Assembly: GCA_002007465.1 (NCBI GenBank)
Contig: LNAC01000036.1
Coordinates: 3,392,334-3,456,333, forward strand
Reading direction: 5' to 3'
DNA: 64,000 nucleotides
From: Ailurus styani
Lineage: Eukaryota; Chordata; Mammalia; Carnivora; Ailuridae
Part shown: positions 24,201 to 29,820 of the stretch, in pieces
Layout: every line of letters begins with the position of its first letter
How positions within the stretch are numbered: the first letter of the stretch is position 1
Notes under the pieces: model-generated
Seen by the model: the letters and a program-made list of their open reading frames with translations, nothing else
Told to the model about the DNA's origin: nothing
Database searches by the model: none
Program-made: the position numbers and the translations under genes

Positions 24201-27200
24201 CTTCACCCAGTCCTCTGCTCTGAGTCTCAGCCTAAGTCCTGGCAGCGCAGTGCCATGGAAGGGTGGGGGAAACTGAGGCCCAAGAGGGTGATGTTGCTTG
24301 CACCTAGGGGAGGGTGTCTGGGGGGGGCAGACCAGTGGGCAGGTGGAAGCTTTGGGCCGGGCGGCTGGCCTGGGAGTGGTCACCTGAGGGGGAGGGGGCC
24401 ACAGACTCCACACAAGCATCTGCACGGCCCACCCCTTGTGGCCGGGAGAGGCCTGGCTCACCGGGGCCTTGCTTCTGCCCCCAGGGAACCCCTGAGAACC
24501 CAGGCATCAACCAGCGGGCCTTGCAGCTGCTCTTCTCCGAGGTGCAGGAGAAGGCGTCCGACTGGGAGTACACTATCACGGTCAGCGCGGCCGAGATCTA
24601 CAACGAGGCCCTCAGGTGGGAGGCTCTGCGCAGGGCACGGGCCTCCGTGGTGGCTCTGTGGCCCTCAGGGCCGTGCGGGCCATGCGGGATGACGATCGGA
24701 GTCACAGCCCCGTGTCCTGCTTCAGCCTGGGGGTGTGGTGGGGTGGCAGCCCAGGCCCTGCCCCGCCCCCGCGGGGAGGAGGGCTGGCTCCGAGTCCACT
24801 GGGACACCCAGACCCGACCCAGGTGCTCCTTTTCCCTCCAAGTCTACCTGTTCTCCCTGTGGGCTACACCAGGTGGTGAGAAATGAGAGTGGGGATTTGG
24901 GGGGCCCTGCCCACGAGAGCTCAGTTCACTGTTGGGGCAGGAGTAGCGCCACGAGACTTTTAGGGAACATTCAGTCTCCGCTTCTCAGCGGACTGAGCGC
25001 AGGGGAGGAGCTGCAGGACCGAGGGGCTCGGCCCAGTGGTCAAGAAAGGCTTCCCGAAGGTGCGACGTAGTGGGAGAACATTCCAGGGCTCGGGGGGAGC
25101 GGGGTGCAGCACAAGCAGGGGCAGAAGTGGGAGGAGGGAGTGACCGTCTGGCCTGTCCCTGCAGGGACTTGCTGGGGCAGGAGCCTCAGGAGAAACTGGA
25201 GATCCGGCTGTGCCCAGACGGCAGCGGGCAGCTCTACGTGCCGGGGCTGACGGAGTTCCGGGTGCAGAGCGTGGACGACATCAACAAGGTGCGGGGCTGG
25301 GGGCCTGGGGCGGGGCAGCGCTGGGGACACCCCGCCCCCAAACCCAGCCGAGCCGCAGCAGGACGTGTTTCCGATGCCATCTCTGCCAGGCCCCCAGGGC
25401 TGGGGGACACCCCCTCGCAGGGGTCCTCGGGATGAGGCGATTCCAGATCTCCCTGCTCCCCAACAGGTGTTTGAGTTTGGCCACACGAACCGCACGACGG
25501 AGTTCACCAACCTGAACGAGCACAGCTCCCGCTCGCACGCCCTGCTCATCGTGACGGTGCGCGGCGTGGACTGCAGCACTGGCCTCCGCACCACGGGTGA
25601 GTGAGGGCCGCGGGCGGCCGTGTCAGGGCAGCCCCGGCCCCTGCCTCCAGCCGGGCGGCCTTGACCTGCCCGGCGCCCTCCCCGCAGGGAAGCTGAACCT
25701 AGTGGACCTGGCCGGCTCGGAGCGCGTGGGCAAGTCCGGGGCCGAGGGCAGCCGGCTGCGGGAGGCGCAGCACATCAACAAGTCGCTGTCGGCCCTGGGG
25801 GACGTCATCGCCGCCCTGCGCTCTCGCCAGGGCCACGTGCCTTTCCGCAACTCCAAGCTCACCTACCTGCTGCAGGACTCGCTCAGCGGGGACAGCAAGA
25901 CGCTCATGGTGGTGCAGGTGAGGACCTCGGGTGGGCTGGACGGGCTGGCTGGCAGGGCATGGGGTCTGGCAGCTCCACGACTGGGCAGCCCCTTCCCCCG
26001 TGGCCCAGGTACCCCAGGCGGTGTGGGGAAGGGACCCTTATCTTCAGCAGCTCTGCAGTCTGTGCACCCGCTGCCCCTTCCAGTTCTGAAGGGGTTGGCC
26101 CGCTGGCCTGGGTGGGCAATGAGCTCTCGTGTCCCCCAGGTGTCCCCCGTGGAGAAGAACACCAGCGAGACGCTGTACTCCCTCAAGTTTGCTGAGAGGG
26201 TGCGCTCTGTGGAGCTGGGCCCTGGGTCCCGCAGGGCAGAACTCGGGTCCTGGTCCAGCCAGGAGCATCTGGAGGTATGGTGACTGCCACAGACCCATCT
26301 CAGGCGGGCCCGTCCAGGTCATGGGCAGGAAGAAGGGTCTGGGATTGGGGACGGCTGAGGGGAAGATGCCAGAACGGGGAGGGGTGGGGGAGGTGGAGCC
26401 AGAATCTGAACCCAGGAGCCTCTATTTAAAGATTTTATTTGAGAGAGAGCAAAAGCAAGAGCGAGCACAGGAAACGGGGAAAGGGAGAAGCAGATTCCCC
26501 GCTGAGCAGGGCTTGATCCCAGGACCCCGAGATTGGGACCTGAGCCGAAGGCTCACTTAAACAACTGAGCCACCCAGGTGCCCAGGCCAGAAGCCTCTTT
26601 AGTCTAAGCACTTCTTGGCCACAGAACTACCTGCACGGTGCTCCGCTGGCTGTGGGGTGGGTGGGGTGCAGGCCCGTACCCTGGGGCGCTGGAGTCACTA
26701 CACCCCCTTCCTTCCACACATGGTCTCAGGTAATTCTGGCAGTAACTGAGGTGGTGCTAGCCTCATTATTGCCCATTTTGCAGATGAGCAAACAGTTTCA
26801 GGGGGCTGGGGAGGGGAACGGGGGTCACAGTGGAGGTGGGGAGCCAGGGCAGCATGGCCCCCGCCCACCTACTCACCCACCCCTGCTGCCAACAGTGGGA
26901 GCCAGCTTGCCAGACCCCGCAGCCCTCAGCACGAGCGCACTCCGCCCCCGGCTCTGGGACCACCAGCCGTGCAGGCTCGATCCGGAGGAAGCTGCAGCCC
27001 TTGGGTGAGCCTTCAGGGAGTGGGCCAATGTGTGTGTGGCGGGGGTGGGGGGGGTGAGTCTCCCTCACAGGTAGAGCTAGACACTGGACTGCCCTTGCCT
27101 GAATGGACCTTTTGTTTTCCTTTTAAGTTTATAAAACTCAGGCAGAACCTGTTTTACAACCTTTTCTGGCCCTGGGAAGGAGTCAGGGCAGGCGGCTTTA

Positions 27201-27825
27201 AGCCCATTTTACAGATGGGACATCAAAGGCCCCTTTGATGAGAGGGGGTGGTGAAGGAGAAACCCAGCCCTTGGGGCTTCTAGCAGGGCTGCTGACTCAA
27301 AGCCCAGATCTGAGGCTGGGCTCAAGCCACACCTCTTCCAGAACAGGTCCAGCACCGCTGCTCTAGGGGGAGGGGAGGAAAAGGGCCCACCCCTGTCCCA
27401 GGTGAGGAGCGAGCCCACCCCAGGACTGGAATCCAGAGCCCCAGCTCCCTGCGTGGCCCCACTCACAGAGGGAGCTGGCGAGGCCTGGGTCCGAGGAGGT
27501 AGGAACCTCAGGGTCCCAGGGAGTCCCGGCCCCGGGCAAGCCCACCAGTGAGACACCTGTCACTTTGATTTCAGCCTGACGGCTGGGGCTGCAGAGTCTC
27601 CAGGTGAGTGTGGGGCCAGCGGCCTGGGCCTGCCCCCCCCTCCCGCCTGCCTGGCCACCTTGGGGTGCAGGGCTGTGTCGGGGAGAGGGCTGCTCAGGGC
27701 TGGGCCTGTCCTGCTGCTGCCTGCTGTCTGTGTGCTTCTGCCTGCTCCCTCGTGTGTGCATACGCCCAGGCTGACGAAGCCTCTCCCTCGGTTCTGCAGG
27801 GAAGTCCAGGCCGGTACCTGTGTGA
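2634..27825 (+). CDS. KIFC3: KIFC3, kinesin family member C3 (kinesin-14 minus-end motor)
   Basis: Joined coding exons: 2634-2652, 5561-5763, 15908-15973, 16500-16643, 16813-17052, 17591-17764, 18364-18511, 18597-18727, 20115-20226, 21477-21658, 22676-22780, 24485-24615, 25165-25288, 25467-25596, 25688-25917, 26140-26274, 26896-27004, 27800-27825. All introns are GT-AG and phases match, giving 802 residues. Order: a short N-terminus, long coiled coil (about 27-405), the kinesin-14 neck/motor junction [11 protein letters not shown] (413-423), motor with P-loop GQTGAGKT (497-504), switch I NEHSSRSH (610-617) and switch II DLAGSE (643-648), and a basic Ser/Pro-rich tail. As known for the family, it is an ATP-driven, minus-end-directed C-terminal motor used in apical and Golgi transport, adherens-junction microtubule anchoring and centrosome cohesion. 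The true start is uncertain: an internal ATG at 5623 is an equally good start. Confidence 0.93.
2653..5560 (+). other. KIFC3 intron 1: unique GC-rich DNA
   Basis: About 2.9 kb with no supported exon, RNA gene or young repeat. Several open frames exist in several phases, as expected at this GC content. The region just 5' of 5561 is GC-rich and could hold a second promoter for the MVHRMVEAV isoform. Confidence 0.45.
5561..5763 (+). CDS. KIFC3: KIFC3 exon: start of coiled coil, alternative start [12 protein letters not shown]
   Basis: Preceded by acceptor tttgctcatag and followed by donor CAG/gtaccg. Encodes residues 7-74, including a heptad-like stretch from [18 protein letters not shown] to the exon end at TQLQNQ. 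ATG 5623 (cccccATGg) starts [12 protein letters not shown], which I recognise as the N-terminus of a KIFC3 isoform, so transcription could also begin just upstream of this exon. Confidence 0.88.
7390..7690 (-). mobile_element. Old LINE-1 (L1M-type) 3' fragment, antisense
   Basis: The plus strand reads 'ataattcacataccataaaa', then 'actatcaccagcatctaatt', 'ggatttgcctttcctgaaca' and 'aatatgtggcctttcataac', the antisense signature of ancient mammalian L1 3' UTRs. Confidence 0.7.
7704..7909 (-). mobile_element. Can-SINE, antisense
   Basis: Starts with a T-rich tail, then 'aagatttttatttgtttatt', 'gagagagagagtgagcacaa', 'gagatcatgacctgagccaa' and the head 'gactgagccacccaggtgcc'. Confidence 0.93.
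8195..8345 (+). mobile_element. MIR (ancient SINE)
   Basis: Carries the MIR core 'gctgtgtgaccttgggctgg' and 'tccttcatctgtaaaatgga'. Confidence 0.85.
8825..9000 (+). mobile_element. MIR-like fragment
   Basis: Diverged MIR text: 'tccaccacttagcagtcagg', 'aagttgcttaactaaggc', 'gtggggataatggtatctat'. Confidence 0.65.
9891..10088 (-). mobile_element. Can-SINE, antisense, with 10-bp target duplication
   Basis: Flanked by ggatttcctt at 9881-9890 and 10090-10099. Internal 'aggatcatgatctgagcc' and head 'cgactgagccacccagt'. Confidence 0.9.
10634..10680. repeat. (TG)n microsatellite, about 23 units
   Basis: Uninterrupted TG dinucleotides within the antisense LINE-1. Confidence 0.98.
11441..11588 (-). 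mobile_element. Can-SINE, antisense, lacking its tRNA-like head
   Basis: Begins with a T tail and 'aaagatttttatttatttga', runs to 'aggatcatgacctgagct' and then breaks off directly into a second SINE at 11589. Confidence 0.88.
11589..11733 (-). mobile_element. Can-SINE, antisense, fused to the preceding copy
   Basis: Starts 'agattttatttatttgacag' without its own poly(T) and ends 'gactgagccacccaggcacc'. Shares the outer target site with its neighbour (gaatgtctttt before, gaatgactttt after). Confidence 0.88.
11931..12091 (-). mobile_element. Can-SINE, antisense, older copy
   Basis: 'aagatattatttattttttt', 'gagagcgagcgagcatgggg', ending 'gactgagccacccaggcatc'. Possible target duplication around actgattttt (before 11931 and after 12100). 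Confidence 0.87.
12172..12399 (-). mobile_element. Young Can-SINE, antisense, with 39-T tail
   Basis: 39 uninterrupted T (12172-12210), then 'aaagattttatttatttatt', 'gatcacaagtaggcagagag' and head 'ctgagccacccaggcgccc'. The flanks repeat tggccggctttttt (from 12164 and from 12400). The intact long tail and perfect flanks indicate a recent insertion; the body type is the one I associate with mustelids. Confidence 0.95.
12775..12935 (-). mobile_element. MIR-like fragment, antisense
   Basis: 'ttacatgtattatctcattt', 'aatcctccagacatcctccc' and 'ggttactcagagg' match antisense MIR. Confidence 0.65.
15908..15973 (+). CDS. KIFC3: KIFC3 exon, coiled coil ([18 protein letters not shown])
   Basis: 22 codons, phase 0 on both sides, acceptor gccggcag and donor CTG/gtgagg. 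Residues 75-96; the sequence is near-identical to the human KIFC3 block that begins VEHLKEKL. Confidence 0.95.
16500..16643 (+). CDS. KIFC3: KIFC3 exon, coiled coil ([12 protein letters not shown])
   Basis: 48 codons, residues 97-144, ending in CAGCEHSQ. Acceptor ctctctgcag follows a long pyrimidine tract; donor CAG/gtgaga. Confidence 0.95.
16813..17052 (+). CDS. KIFC3: KIFC3 exon, coiled coil ([12 protein letters not shown])
   Basis: 80 codons, residues 145-224, strongly predicted coiled coil rich in Glu/Leu/Lys and ending in [11 protein letters not shown]. Acceptor gcctgcag, donor AAG/gtgagc. Confidence 0.95.
17591..17764 (+). CDS. KIFC3: KIFC3 exon, coiled coil ([17 protein letters not shown])
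   Basis: 58 codons, residues 225-282. Acceptor ccctcgcag, donor CAG/gtgcgc. Continues the coiled coil through [16 protein letters not shown]. Confidence 0.95.
17875..18010 (+). mobile_element. MIR fragment in KIFC3 intron
   Basis: 'agacctgggttccagtccct', 'ctatgtgaccaaggccaagt', 'ggtttcctcatctgtagaat' follow the MIR consensus. Confidence 0.75.
18364..18511 (+). CDS. KIFC3: KIFC3 exon, coiled coil ([16 protein letters not shown])
   Basis: Residues 283-331 plus one base; acceptor gctgtcag, donor GCAG/gtgagc. Highly charged Glu-rich helix. Confidence 0.95.
18597..18727 (+). CDS. KIFC3: KIFC3 exon, coiled coil ([16 protein letters not shown])
   Basis: Begins with the last two bases of the Gly codon and ends at KSVKAE; residues 332-375. 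The acceptor (cccccaag) ends in AAG rather than CAG but keeps phase exactly. The intron before it is only 85 bp. Confidence 0.93.
18905..19080 (-). mobile_element. Can-SINE, antisense
   Basis: 'aaccctgagatcatgacctg' and head 'cgactgagccacccaggcgc'; short flanking repeat gactcttt on both sides (18899 and 19088). Confidence 0.92.
19625..19745 (-). mobile_element. MIR fragment, antisense
   Basis: 'cattttacagatgagaaaaa' followed by 'ccccagctgctcaggagtag', the antisense MIR core. Confidence 0.7.
19790..19960 (+). mobile_element. MIR fragment
   Basis: 'gctcagtttactcctctgtg' followed by 'aaataggccgggtggccgta', in MIR sense order. Confidence 0.65.
20025..20087 (+). other. Duplicate partial copy of a KIFC3 exon at an assembly join
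   Basis: These 63 bases repeat 20115-20177 without a visible difference, and the C-tract and acceptor before them are repeated too. The copy stops at a single n (20088), with no proper donor. It looks like two overlapping contig ends that were joined and not merged, so it is left out of the KIFC3 coding sequence. Confidence 0.85.
20115..20226 (+). CDS. KIFC3: KIFC3 exon, end of coiled coil and motor neck ([16 protein letters not shown])
   Basis: Residues 376-412 plus one base; acceptor is a long C run ending in cag, donor AAAG/gtaact. Ends at CHNELVRLK, immediately before the conserved GN of the kinesin-14 neck. Confidence 0.93.
21477..21658 (+). CDS. KIFC3: KIFC3 exon, start of motor domain ([11 protein letters not shown])
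   Basis: Completes the Gly of the neck motif and encodes residues 413-473 with the first motor strand VIARVRP and the VFSP motif near the end. Acceptor catccag, donor GAC/gtgagt. Confidence 0.96.
21890..22070. repeat. Imperfect C-rich minisatellite (CCCACCCACAGGGCC-type units)
   Basis: Repeated blocks built from cccaccca, ggggccccgcccaccc and tatggggcc, about 20-27 bp each, in the KIFC3 intron after the first motor exon. The minus strand is G-rich with repeated GGGTGGG-type runs. Confidence 0.8.
22676..22780 (+). CDS. KIFC3: KIFC3 exon with kinesin P-loop ([11 protein letters not shown])
   Basis: 35 codons, residues 474-508. The Walker A motif GQTGAGKT lies at 497-504, with Lys503 as the phosphate-binding lysine. 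Acceptor ctccccag, donor GAG/gtgggt. Confidence 0.97.
22781..24484 (+). other. KIFC3 intron after the P-loop exon
   Basis: About 1.7 kb of GC-rich unique DNA. Contains a run of about 20 C at 23180-23199 and no element or exon that I can support. Confidence 0.5.
24485..24615 (+). CDS. KIFC3: KIFC3 exon, motor domain ([16 protein letters not shown])
   Basis: Residues 509-551 plus two bases; contains the conserved VSAAEIYNE strand/helix. Acceptor gcccccag, donor CAG/gtggga. Confidence 0.96.
25165..25288 (+). CDS. KIFC3: KIFC3 exon, motor domain ([15 protein letters not shown])
   Basis: Residues 552-593; completes an Arg codon, contains the VPGLTEF segment and ends VDDINK. Acceptor ccctgcag, donor AAG/gtgcgg. 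Confidence 0.96.
25467..25596 (+). CDS. KIFC3: KIFC3 exon with switch I (NEHSSRSH)
   Basis: Residues 594-636 plus one base. NEHSSRSH at 610-617 is the switch I signature needed for Mg-ATP sensing. Acceptor ccaacag, donor ACGG/gtgagt. Confidence 0.97.
25688..25917 (+). CDS. KIFC3: KIFC3 exon with switch II (DLAGSE)
   Basis: Residues 637-713. [14 protein letters not shown] (switch II) is followed by [16 protein letters not shown] and [14 protein letters not shown], the microtubule-binding alpha4/alpha5 region. Preceded by a 91-bp intron. Acceptor ccccgcag, donor CAG/gtgagg. Confidence 0.97.
26140..26274 (+). CDS. KIFC3: KIFC3 exon, end of motor ([18 protein letters not shown])
   Basis: 45 codons, residues 714-758, with the final motor helix [18 protein letters not shown]. 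Acceptor tcccccag, donor GAG/gtatgg. Confidence 0.96.
26427..26583 (-). mobile_element. Can-SINE, antisense, in KIFC3 intron
   Basis: 'aaagattttatttgagagag', 'gcagattccccgctgagcag', head 'aactgagccacccaggtgcc'; flanked by agcctct on each side (26417 and 26591). Confidence 0.92.
26715..26815 (-). mobile_element. MIR-like fragment, antisense
   Basis: 'cctcattattgcccattttg' and 'cagatgagcaaacagtttca'. Confidence 0.6.
26896..27004 (+). CDS. KIFC3: KIFC3 exon, Ser/Pro-rich basic tail ([18 protein letters not shown])
   Basis: Residues 759-794 plus one base; ends SIRRKLQPL. Acceptor gccaacag, donor TTGG/gtgagc. The junction after this exon decides which C-terminus is made. Confidence 0.93.
27575..27603 (+). 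CDS. KIFC3: KIFC3 alternative penultimate exon ending the protein as ...QPLA
   Basis: Acceptor tgatttcag, 29 bp, donor CCAG/gtgagt. Joined to 27004 it reads Leu-Ala-stop (TGA at 27577-27579), matching the human isoform that ends ...QPSA. Skipping it yields the longer ...GKSRPVPV tail. Confidence 0.7.
27800..27825 (+). CDS. KIFC3: KIFC3 terminal coding exon (GKSRPVPV)
   Basis: Acceptor ggttctgcag; joined in phase to 27004 it encodes GKSRPVPV then TGA (27823-27825). The 3' UTR runs on to about 28510. Confidence 0.85.
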
Positions 27826-28510
27826 CGGACGTGTCCACCCCGCCAGCCCGGGCACCGGGGCCTGGGGCCTTGCCCGCCTGCTCCTGCTGTAGCACCGGGA
27901 GCCTGGGAGGCGGAGGCAGCCTTTCTGCCTGTATCCACTCGGAGAGGAGAAAACACGTTCAGAAGGAAATGGTGTCTGTTAGCACGTGGCTGTAGGTGCA
28001 AAAGGGAGGGGCTGGAAGGGCGAGGCTGGTCCACTCCGCCTGGCAGGCCCGAGCCCTCGGGGAGCCCTTGTCAGCAGGGCAGGAGTAGGTGGGAGGGTGG
28101 GCCTCCTGCCCGGCCTGGTCGGACTCCCCCCACCCTGCCAGGCCCTGTCTGTACGGGGCAGGCAGAAGAGCCGCCAGAAAGCACAGGAACCATGGGATCT
28201 GGGCAGTTGGTGGGCACCCTGGGGCAGGCCCGGGCCCCCCCCTCCCCTCCAAGGCGGGCCCCCATGCTGGATGTGTACATACTGTTCCTAGGTGTACATA
28301 GGAGCGTGGCCCTCCCTGCCGAGGGCTGTATTTATGGCTGGCAGGAGGCCAGGGGGCAAGGGCTTCTGCTGCTCCCCTCATCTGCCTGGCACCGGGCTCT
28401 CTCCTTGCTCCCTGGCCTCCTGCCCTTCCCCTCCCACTCCGAAATCCTATTTAAGACCTTTTGGAAGCTTAGCCATTTTTATTAAAATAAAAACCTTTTT
28501 GCACAAGTGT
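27826..28510 (+). other. KIFC3: KIFC3 3' UTR
   Basis: GC-rich in its first 500 bp and A/T-rich at the end, terminating after an AATAAA at 28486-28491. No coding or repeat sequence recognised within it. Confidence 0.75.
28486..28491 (+). terminator. KIFC3: KIFC3 poly(A) signal AATAAA
   Basis: AATAAA within 'attaaaataaaaacc', 661 bp after the KIFC3 stop, followed within 40 bp by GT/T-rich DNA (gtgtagtctgccatagtcttgtg broken at 28507-28530), the usual cleavage context. Confidence 0.85.
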
Positions 28511-29431
28511 AGTCTGCCATAGTCTTGTGAGCTCCTGCTCAGACCACAGGGACGAGCCCTTGCCTTTGGCTCCCCCTCTGCTGGCTGATCCCCCACAGCC
28601 CTGGCTGCCTGGCCCCCCCCTTTTCAGACTGACCCACCCAGCAACGCTCTCTCCTAGAAGCTGGGAAACTCTGGCCTGAGGGCCACAGCCAGCAGGGCTG
28701 GGCTGGCCTGGCTTCCCTGCCCTGCCCTAGGCCCTGGCCTTGCCCCTTAGGTGAACCAGCTGTAGGTGAGTACCGCCCTCCTCCTGGTGCTAAAAGACCC
28801 CCAACCGCAACCTCGGTGTCCCCCCCCTCCCCCCGCGTTGTGCTGGCCTGCACCTGGTCTCGGCCTTGGCGGGGAATGTGCACAGGGGCTCAGTGGGGCC
28901 CTCTCTCCAACTGCGGCAAACCTATCAGCTGCTGCCACAGGAACCGAAGGGATCAGCACTGGGCAATCCTGTGGGGAGGGAAAGCTGGTCAGAGCCCTCA
29001 CTGGAGGAGAGGGCCACTGCCCTTCCTGCCTTGTCCCTCGAGCCCTGCTGGTGGTGGGCTGTGGGGGCCGAGCCTGCAACGCTGGGGTCCTGGCACCTGG
29101 AAGTATACAGCTGTTGGCTGGCCCTGGAGCCATCCACAGGACAGCTGGGAGTGTGGCTGAGACAGAGGGGATGGGCTGGCGAGGCCCACCCCTCACCTGT
29201 CTCCCTTAGCCACCAAGGGGAGTTGCCACCTCCTCCTCCCCAGCTCTGCACTCTGAACTTGCCCCTTCTTGCAGGTCTGGCACTCTGCTGCCCCCTGCTG
29301 GCCACGTTGCCTCAGGCCTGGACGGGGAGTGGTCTGTCTCTGAGGGGCCCAGGCAGCAAGTCCTGGGCCAGGGAGACCTGCGTGGCCAGAGAATGCCCCT
29401 CCAGGCAAAGAAACCAGGGAATAGTTACAAA
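28511..29431. other. Tail-to-tail spacer between KIFC3 and KATNB1
   Basis: About 0.9 kb of GC-rich DNA between the two converging 3' ends. No repeat, RNA gene or exon recognised; open frames in several phases look non-coding. Confidence 0.6.
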
Positions 29432-29440
29432 TTTAATAAA
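29432..29440 (-). terminator. KATNB1: Probable KATNB1 poly(A) signal ATTAAA, overlapping a plus-strand AATAAA
   Basis: On the minus strand ATTAAA covers 29437-29432, about 250 bp after the KATNB1 stop. The plus strand carries AATAAA at 29435-29440, so the two signals overlap. No better KATNB1 signal is seen between here and the stop. Confidence 0.6.
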
Positions 29441-29687
29441 ATTCGCCTTATAAATTACAGAAGCAGCCCCAGGGTGCTCTTTGCGGCCCCAAGAAGCAGG
29501 AGTTGGCCAAGCTGGGCAGCTGCTGCCAGGGAAAAGTTGAGAGCTCAGGGCTGTGCAGGTGGCCAGTGGGCCAGAGCCACCACCTCCAGGATGGCCACAG
29601 GGCTGCCGAGGGGGCTGGGCAGAGGCTCACGGGCCCAGGAGTGCAGAGAGAACAGGAACAGGAGCTGAGGCCAGACCCCAGAGCTCC

Positions 29688-29820
29688 TCAGTCCAAACTG
29701 GCCATGAGCAGGTGCAGCTCTCGGAAGGCACTGCCGTGGCGACCACTCAAACCCGACTTGCTCTTGACGAGGCCACTGATGCTCTTCAGCTGTTTGTAGC
29801 AGAGCCGGCACTTGTGGAGC
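29688..29820 (-). CDS. KATNB1: KATNB1 last coding exon ([17 protein letters not shown])
   Basis: Residues 612-655, ending LHLLMASLD then TGA (29690-29688). Acceptor on the minus strand is ctgcccacag. Confidence 0.97.
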
